From contig CANMWQ010000004.1 of assembly GCA_947501685.1 (NCBI GenBank), forward strand, positions 1 through 64,000: a stretch of 64,000 bases of DNA. Reading direction: 5' to 3'. The position numbers and the translations under genes are program-made. Numbering within the stretch: the first letter of the stretch is position 1; each line of letters opens with the position of its first letter. The stretch is from an uncultured Litoreibacter sp. GTDB taxonomy: Bacteria > Pseudomonadota > Alphaproteobacteria > Rhodobacterales > Rhodobacteraceae. Below are positions 39,326-48,394 of this stretch, one piece after another. Under the pieces are notes generated by a model. The model worked only from the letters and a program-made list of their open reading frames with translations. It was not told the DNA's origin and did not search any database.

Positions 39326-40146
39326 CGCAGATCCTCCATCGCAACCATTTCGACGTCCTTATAATCAACATTGTCGCCCGCCATGGCCCAGCAGAACGTG
39401 TAGCTGCCGGTGCCCGCGCCGCAATGGATCGACCACGGAGGCGACAACACGCCTTCCTCGTTCTTCATCACGATATGGCGCGTCTCCTCGGGCTGACCCA
39501 TGAAGTGGAACACCCGGTTGGCGTCGTCGAGATTGAAATAGAGATAGGCCTCCATGCGGCGGTCATGAAGATGCGCAGGCATCGTGTTCCAGACGGAGCC
39601 GCCGTGGAACATCGTGTAGCCCATCACAAGCTGGCAAGTCTCCATCACGTCAGGGTGGATGAACTGGAAGATCGTGCGCTCATTGGCGGTCTCGGCCGCC
39701 CCCATATTGACGGAGGCCGCGTCCTCGATGGTCACCAGCCGTGTCGGGTATTTGGCATGCGCAGGCGTGGAGACGATGTAGAACCGTCCGGGGCCGGAAA
39801 AGTCGATCTTGCCGGAGCCCATCTCGAGATACAGCATATCGCCCGAGCCCACAGCATGATCCACACCCGCCGCGCTGATCGTCGCAGGCTCGCCAATGTT
39901 CAGCACGCCCATTTCGCGACGGTCCAAAATCGAGGCCGTGCCGCATTCTTTGACCTCATCCAGCGTCAACGTGCCTTTGCCGGGCACCGCGCCGCCGACA
40001 ATCATGCGGTCATAATGCGAATAGGTCAGGCGAATTTCGCCCTCGGCAAACATACCCTCGACATGGAAATTGTCACGCAGCTGCGTGGTGTCCATCGCCT
40101 TGGCGGCGTTCGGGTCAATGGCGTAGCGGGTGGTCACAGTAAGCAT
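39322..40146 (-). CDS. kduI: KduI, 5-keto-4-deoxyuronate isomerase
   Basis: A 274-residue cupin isomerase converting 5-keto-4-deoxyuronate to 2,5-diketo-3-deoxygluconate. The double beta-barrel has the Zn ligands in NTMPAHLHDRRMEAYLYFNL (two His and a Glu) and a fourth His in WSIHCGAGTGSYTFCWAM. It lies 12 bases after kdgF. Confidence 0.95.
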   Translation of the reverse strand: MLTVTTRYAIDPNAAKAMDTTQLRDNFHVEGMFAEGEIRLTYSHYDRMIVGGAVPGKGTLTLDEVKECGTASILDRREMGVLNIGEPATISAAGVDHAVGSGDMLYLEMGSGKIDFSGPGRFYIVSTPAHAKYPTRLVTIEDAASVNMGAAETANERTIFQFIHPDVMETCQLVMGYTMFHGGSVWNTMPAHLHDRRMEAYLYFNLDDANRVFHFMGQPEETRHIVMKNEEGVLSPPWSIHCGAGTGSYTFCWAMAGDNVDYKDVEMVAMEDLR

Positions 40147-40158
40147 AGAAGCGGTCCT

Positions 40159-40467
40159 TTACAGAAAGTCGTCGCGGCGGGGGGTGAAACAGTCGATCAG
40201 CTCGCCCGGCTCAACGCAGACGCAGCCATGCACGGCCTCCGACGGGATCACGAAGCTGTCGCCCGGCCCCACCTCGGTCTCGACGCCAGCGACGGAGAAG
40301 GTGAAACGCCCCGATTTCACAAAGGTGGATTGCACATGCGGGTGGTTGTGCAGCTTGCCCTCGGCCTCCGCCTGAAAGCGAAACGACACGACCATCAGGT
40401 CGGGATGGTCGGCCAGAACCTGACGTTTGACGCCTGGGTCTGCATCTACAATTGGGAACTGTGTCAT
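40159..40467 (-). CDS. kdgF: KdgF-type cupin, unsaturated uronate to 5-keto-4-deoxyuronate
   Basis: A 102-residue single cupin. The metal site is His40, His42, Gln46 and His80 (HNHPHVQSTFVKSGRF; PSEAVHGC). The ending ELIDCFTPRRDDFL is typical of KdgF. KdgF converts the delta-4,5-unsaturated uronates released by lyases into the linear ketouronate for KduI. First of kdgF-kduI-kduD; operator C lies 71 bases upstream. Confidence 0.88.
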   Translation of the reverse strand: MTQFPIVDADPGVKRQVLADHPDLMVVSFRFQAEAEGKLHNHPHVQSTFVKSGRFTFSVAGVETEVGPGDSFVIPSEAVHGCVCVEPGELIDCFTPRRDDFL

Positions 40468-40537
40468 ATCAAATATCTGCCTCGCTTGATCGGTGACTCT
40501 GGCTAAATTTCCGACGCCCGTTTCGGACGCACCCTTA

Positions 40538-40557
40538 ACTGGTATGTTAGTATGCCA
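40538..40557. promoter_or_regulatory. Operator C of the GntR-like regulon
   Basis: ACTGGTATGTTAGTATGCCA, 71-90 bases upstream of kdgF. It matches operator B in 13 of the 15 core bases. The rest of the 325-base gap between kdgF and allA (40468-40791) shows no gene that I can support. Confidence 0.62.
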
Positions 40558-40791
40558 CTTCTGTCAAACGCTCCGCACCGAGGCCAATCCCGAGCGCCCC
40601 GCCCGCGCTTTGCAGCCCTCACGCGCAACAATAGCTGCCAATCTCCGACAGACCTTTCGGTTTTTCTTGAAAGTCACGGGGTGTTTTTCGTCTTATCAAG
40701 ACCGGGCACTGGGAAGATGGGGAAAACCTGTGACGCTGGCACGACATCCAAACGCTTTTGAGCGCGCTGAGACGCGCCGCCTGCTGGGCCC

Positions 40792-41280
40792 ATGCGCGTG
40801 ATCCTCGCCCGTCCTTTAACCCAAGCCGCCTTCGCGGAATTTGGCGACGTCCTTGAGGCGGCTGGCACGCCGGATAAGATCATCAACCAAGGTCTGTGTG
40901 GCCGCCATCACGACCTCGCAGCGCTCGATTTCAGCACCGGCCGAGCCGGGATCAGCGTCTTTGACGCGCAAGCCCGCAGCCTGCCCTACACGCTGGACAT
41001 GATGGAGCGCCACCCTGACGGCTCGCAGGCATTTTTGCCGATGCATCAGCACCCCTATCTGGTGGTGGTCGCCCGCGACAAGAACGGAGCGCCGGACACC
41101 CCAAAGGCGTTTATCGCACAGCCGGGCCAGGGCGTGAATTACCACCGCAACATATGGCACGGGGTTTTGGCCCCGCTGCACGCGCCCGGCCTTTTTGCGG
41201 TGGTCGACCGCATCGGGGATGGCACAAATCTGGAAGAACACTGGTTCGATCAGCCTTGGCAGATCACGGACCAGCAATAG
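40792..41280 (+). CDS. allA: Ureidoglycolate lyase
   Basis: A 162-residue cupin-like lyase splitting ureidoglycolate into glyoxylate and urea, the last step of purine-ring breakdown. The family features are SRVFDAQARSLPY-like text (here ISVFDAQARSLPYTLDMMERHPDGSQAFLPM) and NYHRNIWHGVLAPL. It precedes a nucleobase permease gene by 55 bases. Confidence 0.9.
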   Translation: MRVILARPLTQAAFAEFGDVLEAAGTPDKIINQGLCGRHHDLAALDFSTGRAGISVFDAQARSLPYTLDMMERHPDGSQAFLPMHQHPYLVVVARDKNGAPDTPKAFIAQPGQGVNYHRNIWHGVLAPLHAPGLFAVVDRIGDGTNLEEHWFDQPWQITDQQ

Positions 41281-41335
41281 CGACGTCGCCACCAAGAGCG
41301 ACATACAGGGACAGTCTAACAAAAGGGAACAACAG

Positions 41336-42703
41336 ATGGCTGACACTTCAATCGGGACACCGGAGCAGCTCCGCGACCCAAATTACACGCCCGCTTTGGG
41401 CAAGGCGATCCCGCTCGGGATTCAGCACGTTTTGGCGATGTTCGTCTCCAACGTGACCCCTGCGATCATCATCGCAGGCGTGGCGGGGTTCGGCTTTGGC
41501 GCGCCAAACGCCGATATTCCGGCGCTGATCTACCTGATCCAGATGGCCATGCTCTTTGCCGGGGTGGCGACGCTGATCCAGACCATCGGCATCGGCCCGG
41601 TTGGCGCGCGGCTGCCAATCGTGCAAGGCACCAGCTTTGCGTTCCTGCCCGTGATGATCCCCGCCATGATCGGCGCGGGCACTGCAGGGCTCGCGGGTCT
41701 GATGACGGGAGTTGTCATCGGCGGGCTGTTTCACGCGTTCCTCGGGCTCTTTGTGGGCAAAATCCGCTTCGCGCTGCCGCCGCTGGTCACCGGGCTGATC
41801 GTGCTGATGATCGGGCTGTTGCTGGTCAAGGTTGGCATTGAATACGCCGCCGGTGGCGCAGGAGATTTCAACCGCAGCAAACCCACATGGGGCGGCGTGT
41901 CGAACTGGTTTCAGGCCGGCGTGGTGATCTTCGTGACGCTTGGCCTGAAATTCTTCACCCGAGGTCTTCTCTCTGTCGCCGCCGTGCTGCTGGGGCTGAT
42001 CACGGGCTATATCGTGGCCTATCTGATGGGCGACGTGAACCTCGGAAATGTCGGCAATGCAGGGTGGTTCACACTGCCCAGCCCGTTCAAATTCGGCTTC
42101 GAGCTAAACTGGGCGATCATCATCGGCATGTGCCTGATGGCCTTCATCTCCGCGATTGAAACCGTGGGCGATGTCTCCGGCATCACCAAAGGTGGCGCGG
42201 GCCGTGAGGCGACCGACAAGGAGGTCACAGGCGCGACCTTCGCCGACGGGGTTGGCACCGCGATTGCGGGCGTGTTCGGCTCCTTGCCCAACACCTCGTT
42301 CAGCCAGAACGTGGGCCTGATCGCCATGACCGGTGTGATGAGCCGCCACGTAGTGACCATCGGCGCGATCTTCCTGATCATCTGCGGACTGATCCCCAAA
42401 GTGGGTGCCGTGATCAATTCCGTGCCTATTCAAGTGCTGGGCGGCGGTGTGATCGTGATGTTCGGCATGGTGGCCGCCGCTGGCGCGTCGATGCTTTCGG
42501 ATGTGCATTGGAACAGCCGCAACATGGTGATCTTCGCGGTCGCTCTGTCGGTTGGTCTTGGCCTGCAACAGGTGCCGGACGCTATGGCATTCCTTGGCGA
42601 CACGCCGCGCATATTGCTGACCTCCGGCCTGCTGCCCGCAGCCTTCATCGCCATCGCGCTGAACTTGCTGCTGCCACAAGAGCTGTCCGCTCAAGACAAG
42701 TGA
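41336..42703 (+). CDS. Nucleobase:cation symporter-2 family permease (urate/xanthine type)
   Basis: A 455-residue permease with about 14 membrane segments. The NAT/NCS2 motifs include PIVQGTSFAFLPV, TVGDVSGITKGGAG with ISAIETVGD (Glu of the signature), and GSLPNTSFSQNVGLIAMTGV. The SQN pattern and ureide neighbours favour a purine such as urate or xanthine. The start is ATG 41336, behind AAAGGGAAC; the longer frame overlaps allA. Confidence 0.9.
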   Translation: MADTSIGTPEQLRDPNYTPALGKAIPLGIQHVLAMFVSNVTPAIIIAGVAGFGFGAPNADIPALIYLIQMAMLFAGVATLIQTIGIGPVGARLPIVQGTSFAFLPVMIPAMIGAGTAGLAGLMTGVVIGGLFHAFLGLFVGKIRFALPPLVTGLIVLMIGLLLVKVGIEYAAGGAGDFNRSKPTWGGVSNWFQAGVVIFVTLGLKFFTRGLLSVAAVLLGLITGYIVAYLMGDVNLGNVGNAGWFTLPSPFKFGFELNWAIIIGMCLMAFISAIETVGDVSGITKGGAGREATDKEVTGATFADGVGTAIAGVFGSLPNTSFSQNVGLIAMTGVMSRHVVTIGAIFLIICGLIPKVGAVINSVPIQVLGGGVIVMFGMVAAAGASMLSDVHWNSRNMVIFAVALSVGLGLQQVPDAMAFLGDTPRILLTSGLLPAAFIAIALNLLLPQELSAQDK

Positions 42704-42726
42704 GCCGCAGCCACCTTTAAAACTGA

Positions 42727-42758
42727 AGAGGCGCGCCCATCACAGGCGCGCCTCTTTG
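42727..42758. terminator. Strong terminator between permease and ureidoglycine gene
   Basis: AGAGGCGCGCC (42727-42737) pairs perfectly with GGCGCGCCTCT (42745-42755) around a 7-base loop, followed by TTG. It is placed between convergent genes and likely ends transcription of the permease and perhaps of the opposing gene. Confidence 0.8.
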
Positions 42759-42810
42759 CATTTGATAAATCCGCGTCAGGGAGACACGCGGCCATAAAAC
42801 CGCCCCCAGC

Positions 42811-43644
42811 CTAACGGCCAGCAACAGGCAGAGTCATATGGCGGTTCACATCCTTATAGAGCAAATAGCGAAACGGCCCCGGCCCGCCCGCGTAGCAGGC
42901 CTGCGGGCAAAAGGCGCGCAGCCACATGTAATCCCCCGCCTCGACCTCAACCCAGTCACTGTTGAGCCGATACACGGCCTTGCCTTCCAGCACGTAGAGC
43001 CCGTGCTCCATCACATGGGTTTCGCAAAACGGGATCACCGCGCCGGGCTGGAAGGTGACGATGGTGACATGCATGTCATGCCGCATGTCGCTTGGGTCCA
43101 CAAAGCGGGTCGTGGCCCATTTGCCATCTGTGTCGGGCATCACCGTCGGGGCCACGTCGCGTTCGTTCACGACAAAGGCCTCCGGGTGGTCCAAGCCCTC
43201 CACGGCCTCATAGCTTTTGCGGATCCAATGAAACCGCGTGACCGCCTTGGTGCCGTTCTGAACGGTCCAACGCGCGCCTGCAGGCAGGTAGGCATAGCTA
43301 CCCTCTTCCAGCGTATGCGCCTCCCCCTCGATGGTCAGCGTGAAGCCGCCTTCGACCACGAACAGCACGCCCTGCGCCAGCGGGTCCAGCTCTGGCCGGT
43401 CGCTGCCGCCACCGGGTTGCACCTCCATGATATATTGCGAGAACGTCTCCGCAAACCCGCTCAAAGGGCGCGACAAAACCCACAGGCGCGTGCCCTCCCA
43501 AAAGGGCAGAAAGCTGGTCACGATGTCCCGCATGCACCCTTTCGGGATAACTGCATAGGCCTCCGTAAACACGGCGCGGTCGGTCAGCAGGCTGTGCTGG
43601 TCGGGATGCCCGCCTGTTGGCGCGTAATAGCTGGGTTTGGTCAT
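42811..43644 (-). CDS. (S)-ureidoglycine aminohydrolase
   Basis: A 277-residue bicupin enzyme removing ammonia from ureidoglycine to give ureidoglycolate, the substrate of AllA. It has MEVQPGGGSDRPELDPLAQGVLFVVEGG in the N-terminal cupin, and PGAVIPFCETHVMEHGLYVLEGKAVYRLN in the C-terminal one with the metal-binding EHG. I chose ATG 43644, preceded by GGAG; an upstream TTG codon is weaker. Confidence 0.88.
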   Translation of the reverse strand: MTKPSYYAPTGGHPDQHSLLTDRAVFTEAYAVIPKGCMRDIVTSFLPFWEGTRLWVLSRPLSGFAETFSQYIMEVQPGGGSDRPELDPLAQGVLFVVEGGFTLTIEGEAHTLEEGSYAYLPAGARWTVQNGTKAVTRFHWIRKSYEAVEGLDHPEAFVVNERDVAPTVMPDTDGKWATTRFVDPSDMRHDMHVTIVTFQPGAVIPFCETHVMEHGLYVLEGKAVYRLNSDWVEVEAGDYMWLRAFCPQACYAGGPGPFRYLLYKDVNRHMTLPVAGR

Positions 43645-43845
43645 GGGGGGCTCCAAAAAACTAAGGCCTCAAGATCCCCTGAACCGCGCCACGAACCAAG
43701 AGCGCGAATGGCTAAAGGAGCGTTCGCTTAATTTTGATAGTCGCGCAGCGCAGCCTCAGGTCCAATTTGATCCCTGCAATGTCGGATATCACCGCGACGA
43801 GAGGCCTGTTTTGCGGCATCCTGAGTGCAAAGAGGGTCTGATTCC

Positions 43846-45096
43846 ATGCGCTACTCCGGTTTCAAAGTCATCAAAGAGGCCCTGTCGGGCCATAAAGGCT
43901 GGACGCCCGCCTGGCGCGAGCCGGAGCCGCAATCCCATTACGACATCATCATCATCGGCGGCGGCGGGCACGGGTTGGCCACGGCGCATTATCTGGCGAA
44001 AGTCTTCGGCCAGAAGAAAATCGCGGTGATCGAGAAAGGCTGGATCGGCGGCGGCAATGTCGGGCGCAACACCACGATCATCCGCTCTAACTACCTGCTG
44101 GATGGCAATGAGCCCTTCTACGAGTTTTCCCTCAAGCTTTGGGAAGGCTTGGAGCAGGACCTGAACTACAACGCCATGGTCAGCCAGCGCGGGATCATGA
44201 ACCTGATCCATTCCGACGCGCAGCGCGACGCCTTCATCCGGCGTGGCAACGCGATGAAGCTGAACGGCGCGGATGCCGAATATCTCGACCTCGACGCGAT
44301 CAAACGCGAATACCCGTTCCTCAATTTCAACGACGCCCGCTTCCCCATCAAGGGCGGTCTGGCGCAGCGTCGTGGCGGCACGGTGCGCCATGACGCGGTG
44401 GCTTGGGGCTATGCGCGCAGCGCCGACCAGCACGGGGTCGATATCCTGCAAAACTGCGAGGTCACCGGCTTCAAGATTGAACAGGGCAAATGTCTCGGCG
44501 TGGAAACCACCAAAGGCTTCATCGGTGCAGGCAAAATCGGCTGCGCCGTCGCGGGCTCCTCGGGCCGCCTCATGTCCAAAGCCGGTATGCGCCTGCCCAT
44601 CGAAAGCCACGTGCTGCAAGCCTTCGTCTCCGAAGGGCTCAAACCCGTGCTGCCCGGCGTCATCACCTTTGGCGCCGGACATTTCTACGTCTCTCAATCC
44701 GACAAGGGTGGGCTGGTCTTTGGTGGAGACATCGACGGCTACAACTCCTACGCCCAACGCGGAAACCTGCCCGTGGTCGAGGATGTCTGCGAGGGCGGCA
44801 TGGCCATCATGCCGATGATCGGCCGCGCCCGGCTGCTGCGCATGTGGGGCGGCATCATGGATATGAGCATGGACGGCTCGCCCATCATCGACCGCACCCA
44901 TATTGACGGGCTCTATTTCAACGGCGGCTGGTGCTATGGCGGCTTCAAGGCCACGCCTGCCTCGGGCTACGCATTCGCGCATCTGCTGGCCACGGACACC
45001 CCGCATGACACCGCCACGGCCTACCGTTTCAACCGCTTTGAGACAGGTCACATGATCGACGAAAAAGGCATGGGCAACCAGCCCAACCTGCACTGA
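43846..45096 (+). CDS. soxB: Sarcosine oxidase subunit beta
   Basis: A 416-residue flavoprotein of heterotetrameric sarcosine oxidase. The FAD motif is DIIIIGGGGHGLATAHYLA, followed by NVGRNTTIIRSNY. RGGTVRHDAVAWGYAR holds the His that carries covalent FMN. I use ATG 43846 with GAGGG 9 bases upstream; the longer frame from 43825 is possible. It is first of soxBDAG, which oxidises sarcosine to glycine and transfers formaldehyde to tetrahydrofolate. Confidence 0.95.
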   Translation: MRYSGFKVIKEALSGHKGWTPAWREPEPQSHYDIIIIGGGGHGLATAHYLAKVFGQKKIAVIEKGWIGGGNVGRNTTIIRSNYLLDGNEPFYEFSLKLWEGLEQDLNYNAMVSQRGIMNLIHSDAQRDAFIRRGNAMKLNGADAEYLDLDAIKREYPFLNFNDARFPIKGGLAQRRGGTVRHDAVAWGYARSADQHGVDILQNCEVTGFKIEQGKCLGVETTKGFIGAGKIGCAVAGSSGRLMSKAGMRLPIESHVLQAFVSEGLKPVLPGVITFGAGHFYVSQSDKGGLVFGGDIDGYNSYAQRGNLPVVEDVCEGGMAIMPMIGRARLLRMWGGIMDMSMDGSPIIDRTHIDGLYFNGGWCYGGFKATPASGYAFAHLLATDTPHDTATAYRFNRFETGHMIDEKGMGNQPNLH

Positions 45097-45167
45097 CGGA
45101 GCGCAACCCAGATGCTTCTTTTTGCCAAAAATATGCACAACCCAGCCCCTGCCAAGCGAGGCCACGC

Positions 45168-45452
45168 ATGATCATCAATCACCCTCTTCTGGGCCCCCGC
45201 GACAGCGCTGAGTTCACCTATAAGGGCGACGCAAATCTGATCAACCGCCCCGACCCGGAGACGGCAAGCCCGCAGGACTGGCACGACTACGCCTATCTGC
45301 GCGACAACCCCGCAGGGCCGCACCGCGAGCTGTGGTTTCACGATGGCGGCGACCGCTCCTGGCTGGTCGTGACCCGCAACACGCTGACCCATGAGATCAC
45401 CGCCGTGGAGCTTGCCCGCGACGTAGCCCGTGCAGAGGGGCGCTCGAAATGA
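45168..45452 (+). CDS. soxD: Sarcosine oxidase subunit delta
   Basis: A 94-residue subunit. It lacks the four-cysteine zinc pattern often seen in SoxD: the sequence has no cysteines. The family text GPRDSAEFTYKGDANLINRP and YLRDNPAGPHRELWFHDGGDRSWLVVTRNT is clear. It lies 71 bases after soxB and overlaps soxA by 4 bases. Confidence 0.92.
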   Translation: MIINHPLLGPRDSAEFTYKGDANLINRPDPETASPQDWHDYAYLRDNPAGPHRELWFHDGGDRSWLVVTRNTLTHEITAVELARDVARAEGRSK

Positions 45453-48394
45453 CCCAGAAAAACCGGCTCTCCGGCGGCCAGATTGGCCGCGATACCACGC
45501 TGAAATTCACCTTTGACGGCAAACAATATCAGGGCCACCAAGGCGACACGCTGGCCTCCGCGCTGCTGGCCAATAACGTGCGCCTCATGGGGCGCTCTTT
45601 CAAATATCACCGCCCGCGTGGCCCGCTCACCGCAGGCTCTGAGGAGCCCAACGCCATTGTCGAGCTGCGCGGCGGCGCGCGCCAAGAACCCAATACCCGC
45701 GCCACCACCGCGGAGCTTTACAACGGCCTGACGGCCAAGTCGCAAAACCGCTGGCCGTCGCTGGCCTTTGACGCGATGGCGATCAATGACCGCTTCTCCA
45801 ACTTCCTGACGGCGGGGTTTTACTACAAGACCTTCATGTGGCCCGCCGCCTTCTGGGAAAAGCTCTACGAGCCGATCATCCGCAAGGCCGCCGGTCTGGG
45901 CTCGCTGTCGATGAAGCCAGACCCCGACGCCTATGACAAAGGCTTTCGCCATTGCGACCTGCTGGTCATCGGCGCAGGCCCCGCAGGGCTGATGGCCGCC
46001 CTGACCGCTGGCCGCGCGGGCAAGGAGGTCATTCTCGCTGATGAAGATTTTCGCATGGGCGGCAGGCTGAACAGCGAAACCCTGCATATTGACGACGCCC
46101 CCGCCACCGACTGGGCCGCCCAAAGCGTGGCCGAACTCAGCGCCTTGCCCAATGTCCGCCTGATGCCCCGCACCACTGTTATCGGCGCGTTTGATCACGG
46201 CATCTACGGCGCGGTGGAGCGGGTCTCCGACCACCTACACACGCCCGATCCCGGCAAGCCGCGTCAAACCCTGTGGCGCATCTATGCGCCCAGAACGCTG
46301 CTCTGCGCAGGCGCGACGGAGCGCCCGATTGCCTTTGACAACAATGACCGCCCCGGCGTGATGCTGGCCTCCGCCATCCGCAGCTATGCCAACCGCTGGG
46401 CCGCCACGCCCGCGCAACGCATTGCGGTCTTTACCAACAATGATGACGGCCACCGCACCGCGCAGGACCTGTTGGCCAAAGGCGTCAAGATCGCCGCCGT
46501 CGTGGACACGCGCCCCGACGCGCCCCGCGCCGACGCTTATGAAGTGCTGCGCGGCGCGCAGGTCATCGACACCAAAGGCCGCCTCGGCCTGACTTTTGCG
46601 GAGGTCAAACTGGCTGACGGCACCCTACGCACGATCGAATGCGGCGCGCTTGGCGTCTCGGGCGGGTGGAACCCCAACGTGCATCTGACCTGCCACCAGC
46701 GGGGCCGCCCCACATGGGATGACAGCCTCGCTGCCTTCGTGCCCGGCGGCACCCTACCCCCCGGCATGAGCGTCGCAGGCGCAGCCATTGGCGCGCTCTC
46801 AACCCACGGCGCTTTGACCACCGGGGCCGCTGCCGCCAAAAAGGCACTGGGGCTCAAAGGCCGCACGCCCGCCACCCCAAAAGCCGAAGATGCCCCCGTC
46901 AGCCAAACCCCGTTCTGGTACGTGGAAGGCTGCTCCCGCGCCTGGCTCGACCAGCAAAACGATGTGACCGTGAAAGATGTCAAGCTCAGCCATCAGGAGG
47001 GCTTCCGCTCCGTCGAGCATCTCAAGCGCTACACCACGCTCGGCATGGCCACGGATCAGGGCAAGACCTCCAATATGGGCGGCCTCGCGATCATGGCCGA
47101 ACTGGCGGGCAAAGCGATCCCCGAAGTCGGCACCACGATTTTCCGCCCGCCCTATACGCCCACCGCCATAGGGGCCTTTGCGGGTCGCATCCGGGGCATG
47201 GAGTTCCACCCAACCCGCCTGACGCCCTCGCATTACTGGGCCAAAGAACGCGGCGCGGTGTTTGTGGAGGTCGGCAATTGGCTGCGTGCCCAGTGGTTCC
47301 CCATCGAGGGGGAGACCCATTGGCGCGAAAGTGTCGACCGTGAGGTCACCGCCACCCGCAACTCCGTAGGCGTCTGCGACTGCACCACCCTTGGCAAGAT
47401 TGACGTGCAAGGCACGGATGCCGCAGCCTTTCTCAACAAACTCTATTGCAACGGCTTCGCCAAACTGGCCGTCGGCAAAACCCGCTACGGGCTGATGCTG
47501 CGCGAAGATGGCATTGCGATGGATGACGGCACCGCCGCACGGCTGGAGGAGGACCATTTCGTTGTGACCACCACCACCGCCAATGCCGCGCGCGTCTACC
47601 AACACATGGAGTTTGTGCGCCAATGCCTGTTCCCGGATATGGATGTGCAGCTGATCTCCACCACCGAAGGCTGGGCGCAATACGCCGTCGCGGGGCCCAA
47701 CTCCCGCAAGCTGCTGCAAAAGGTCGTGGACCCCGCGTTTGACATCTCCAACGAAGGCTTCCCCTTCATGGCCTGCGCCAACATCACCATATGCGGTGGG
47801 CTGCGCGCGCGGCTCTTCCGTATCTCTTTCTCCGGCGAGCTGGCCTTTGAGATTGCGGTGCCATCGCGCTACGGCGACGCGCTGATGCGCAAGCTGATGT
47901 CGGAGGGCGCGGAGTTCGACGTTACACCCTATGGCACCGAAGCGCTTGGCGTCATGCGCATCGAGAAAGGCCATGCCGCGGGCAATGAGCTGAACGGCAC
48001 CACCACGGCGCTCAACCTCGGCATGGGGCGCATGGTCAGCAAGGCCAAGGACAGCATCGGCTCGAAACTGTCCGAACGCCCCGGCCTGAACGAGGCGGAT
48101 GCGTTGATACAAGTGGGCGTCAAACCCGTTGACCCCTCCAAAGCCATCACTGCCGGGGGGCATCTGATGGCCGAGACCGGCCCGGTGAATGCCGCCCATG
48201 ACCAAGGCTATATCACGTCGGCCGCCTACTCGCCCTCGCTTGGCCATATGATCGGCTTGGGCTTTTTGAAGAATGGCGCGGAGCGGCTGGGCGAACGCAT
48301 GCGGCTGGTCTCGCCTGTGACAAGGTTAACGGTCGAGGTTGAAATCGCCTCCGCGCATTTCGTCGACCCTGAAGGAGAGCGCCTGCGTGCATGA
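45449..48394 (+). CDS. soxA: Sarcosine oxidase subunit alpha
   Basis: A 981-residue subunit. An N-terminal 2Fe-2S-like module without cluster cysteines comes first, then an NAD-binding domain (LLVIGAGPAGLMAALTAGRAG near residue 170) and a second nucleotide site. The C-terminal half is a GcvT/aminomethyltransferase fold that binds tetrahydrofolate (DCTTLGKIDVQGTDAAAFLNKLY; ALGVMRIEKGHAAGNELNG). It is full length. Confidence 0.95.
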   Translation: MTQKNRLSGGQIGRDTTLKFTFDGKQYQGHQGDTLASALLANNVRLMGRSFKYHRPRGPLTAGSEEPNAIVELRGGARQEPNTRATTAELYNGLTAKSQNRWPSLAFDAMAINDRFSNFLTAGFYYKTFMWPAAFWEKLYEPIIRKAAGLGSLSMKPDPDAYDKGFRHCDLLVIGAGPAGLMAALTAGRAGKEVILADEDFRMGGRLNSETLHIDDAPATDWAAQSVAELSALPNVRLMPRTTVIGAFDHGIYGAVERVSDHLHTPDPGKPRQTLWRIYAPRTLLCAGATERPIAFDNNDRPGVMLASAIRSYANRWAATPAQRIAVFTNNDDGHRTAQDLLAKGVKIAAVVDTRPDAPRADAYEVLRGAQVIDTKGRLGLTFAEVKLADGTLRTIECGALGVSGGWNPNVHLTCHQRGRPTWDDSLAAFVPGGTLPPGMSVAGAAIGALSTHGALTTGAAAAKKALGLKGRTPATPKAEDAPVSQTPFWYVEGCSRAWLDQQNDVTVKDVKLSHQEGFRSVEHLKRYTTLGMATDQGKTSNMGGLAIMAELAGKAIPEVGTTIFRPPYTPTAIGAFAGRIRGMEFHPTRLTPSHYWAKERGAVFVEVGNWLRAQWFPIEGETHWRESVDREVTATRNSVGVCDCTTLGKIDVQGTDAAAFLNKLYCNGFAKLAVGKTRYGLMLREDGIAMDDGTAARLEEDHFVVTTTTANAARVYQHMEFVRQCLFPDMDVQLISTTEGWAQYAVAGPNSRKLLQKVVDPAFDISNEGFPFMACANITICGGLRARLFRISFSGELAFEIAVPSRYGDALMRKLMSEGAEFDVTPYGTEALGVMRIEKGHAAGNELNGTTTALNLGMGRMVSKAKDSIGSKLSERPGLNEADALIQVGVKPVDPSKAITAGGHLMAETGPVNAAHDQGYITSAAYSPSLGHMIGLGFLKNGAERLGERMRLVSPVTRLTVEVEIASAHFVDPEGERLRA

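Noticed and set aside
39424-40506. Long plus-strand frame opposite kduI and kdgF
   Set aside because: Shadow of two well-recognised genes; the translation has no domain.
45111-45130. CTTTTTGCCAAAAATATG between soxB and soxD
   Set aside because: It recalls an A/T-rich stretch common in Rhodobacterales intergenic DNA, but one copy in this window cannot support a repeat or promoter.
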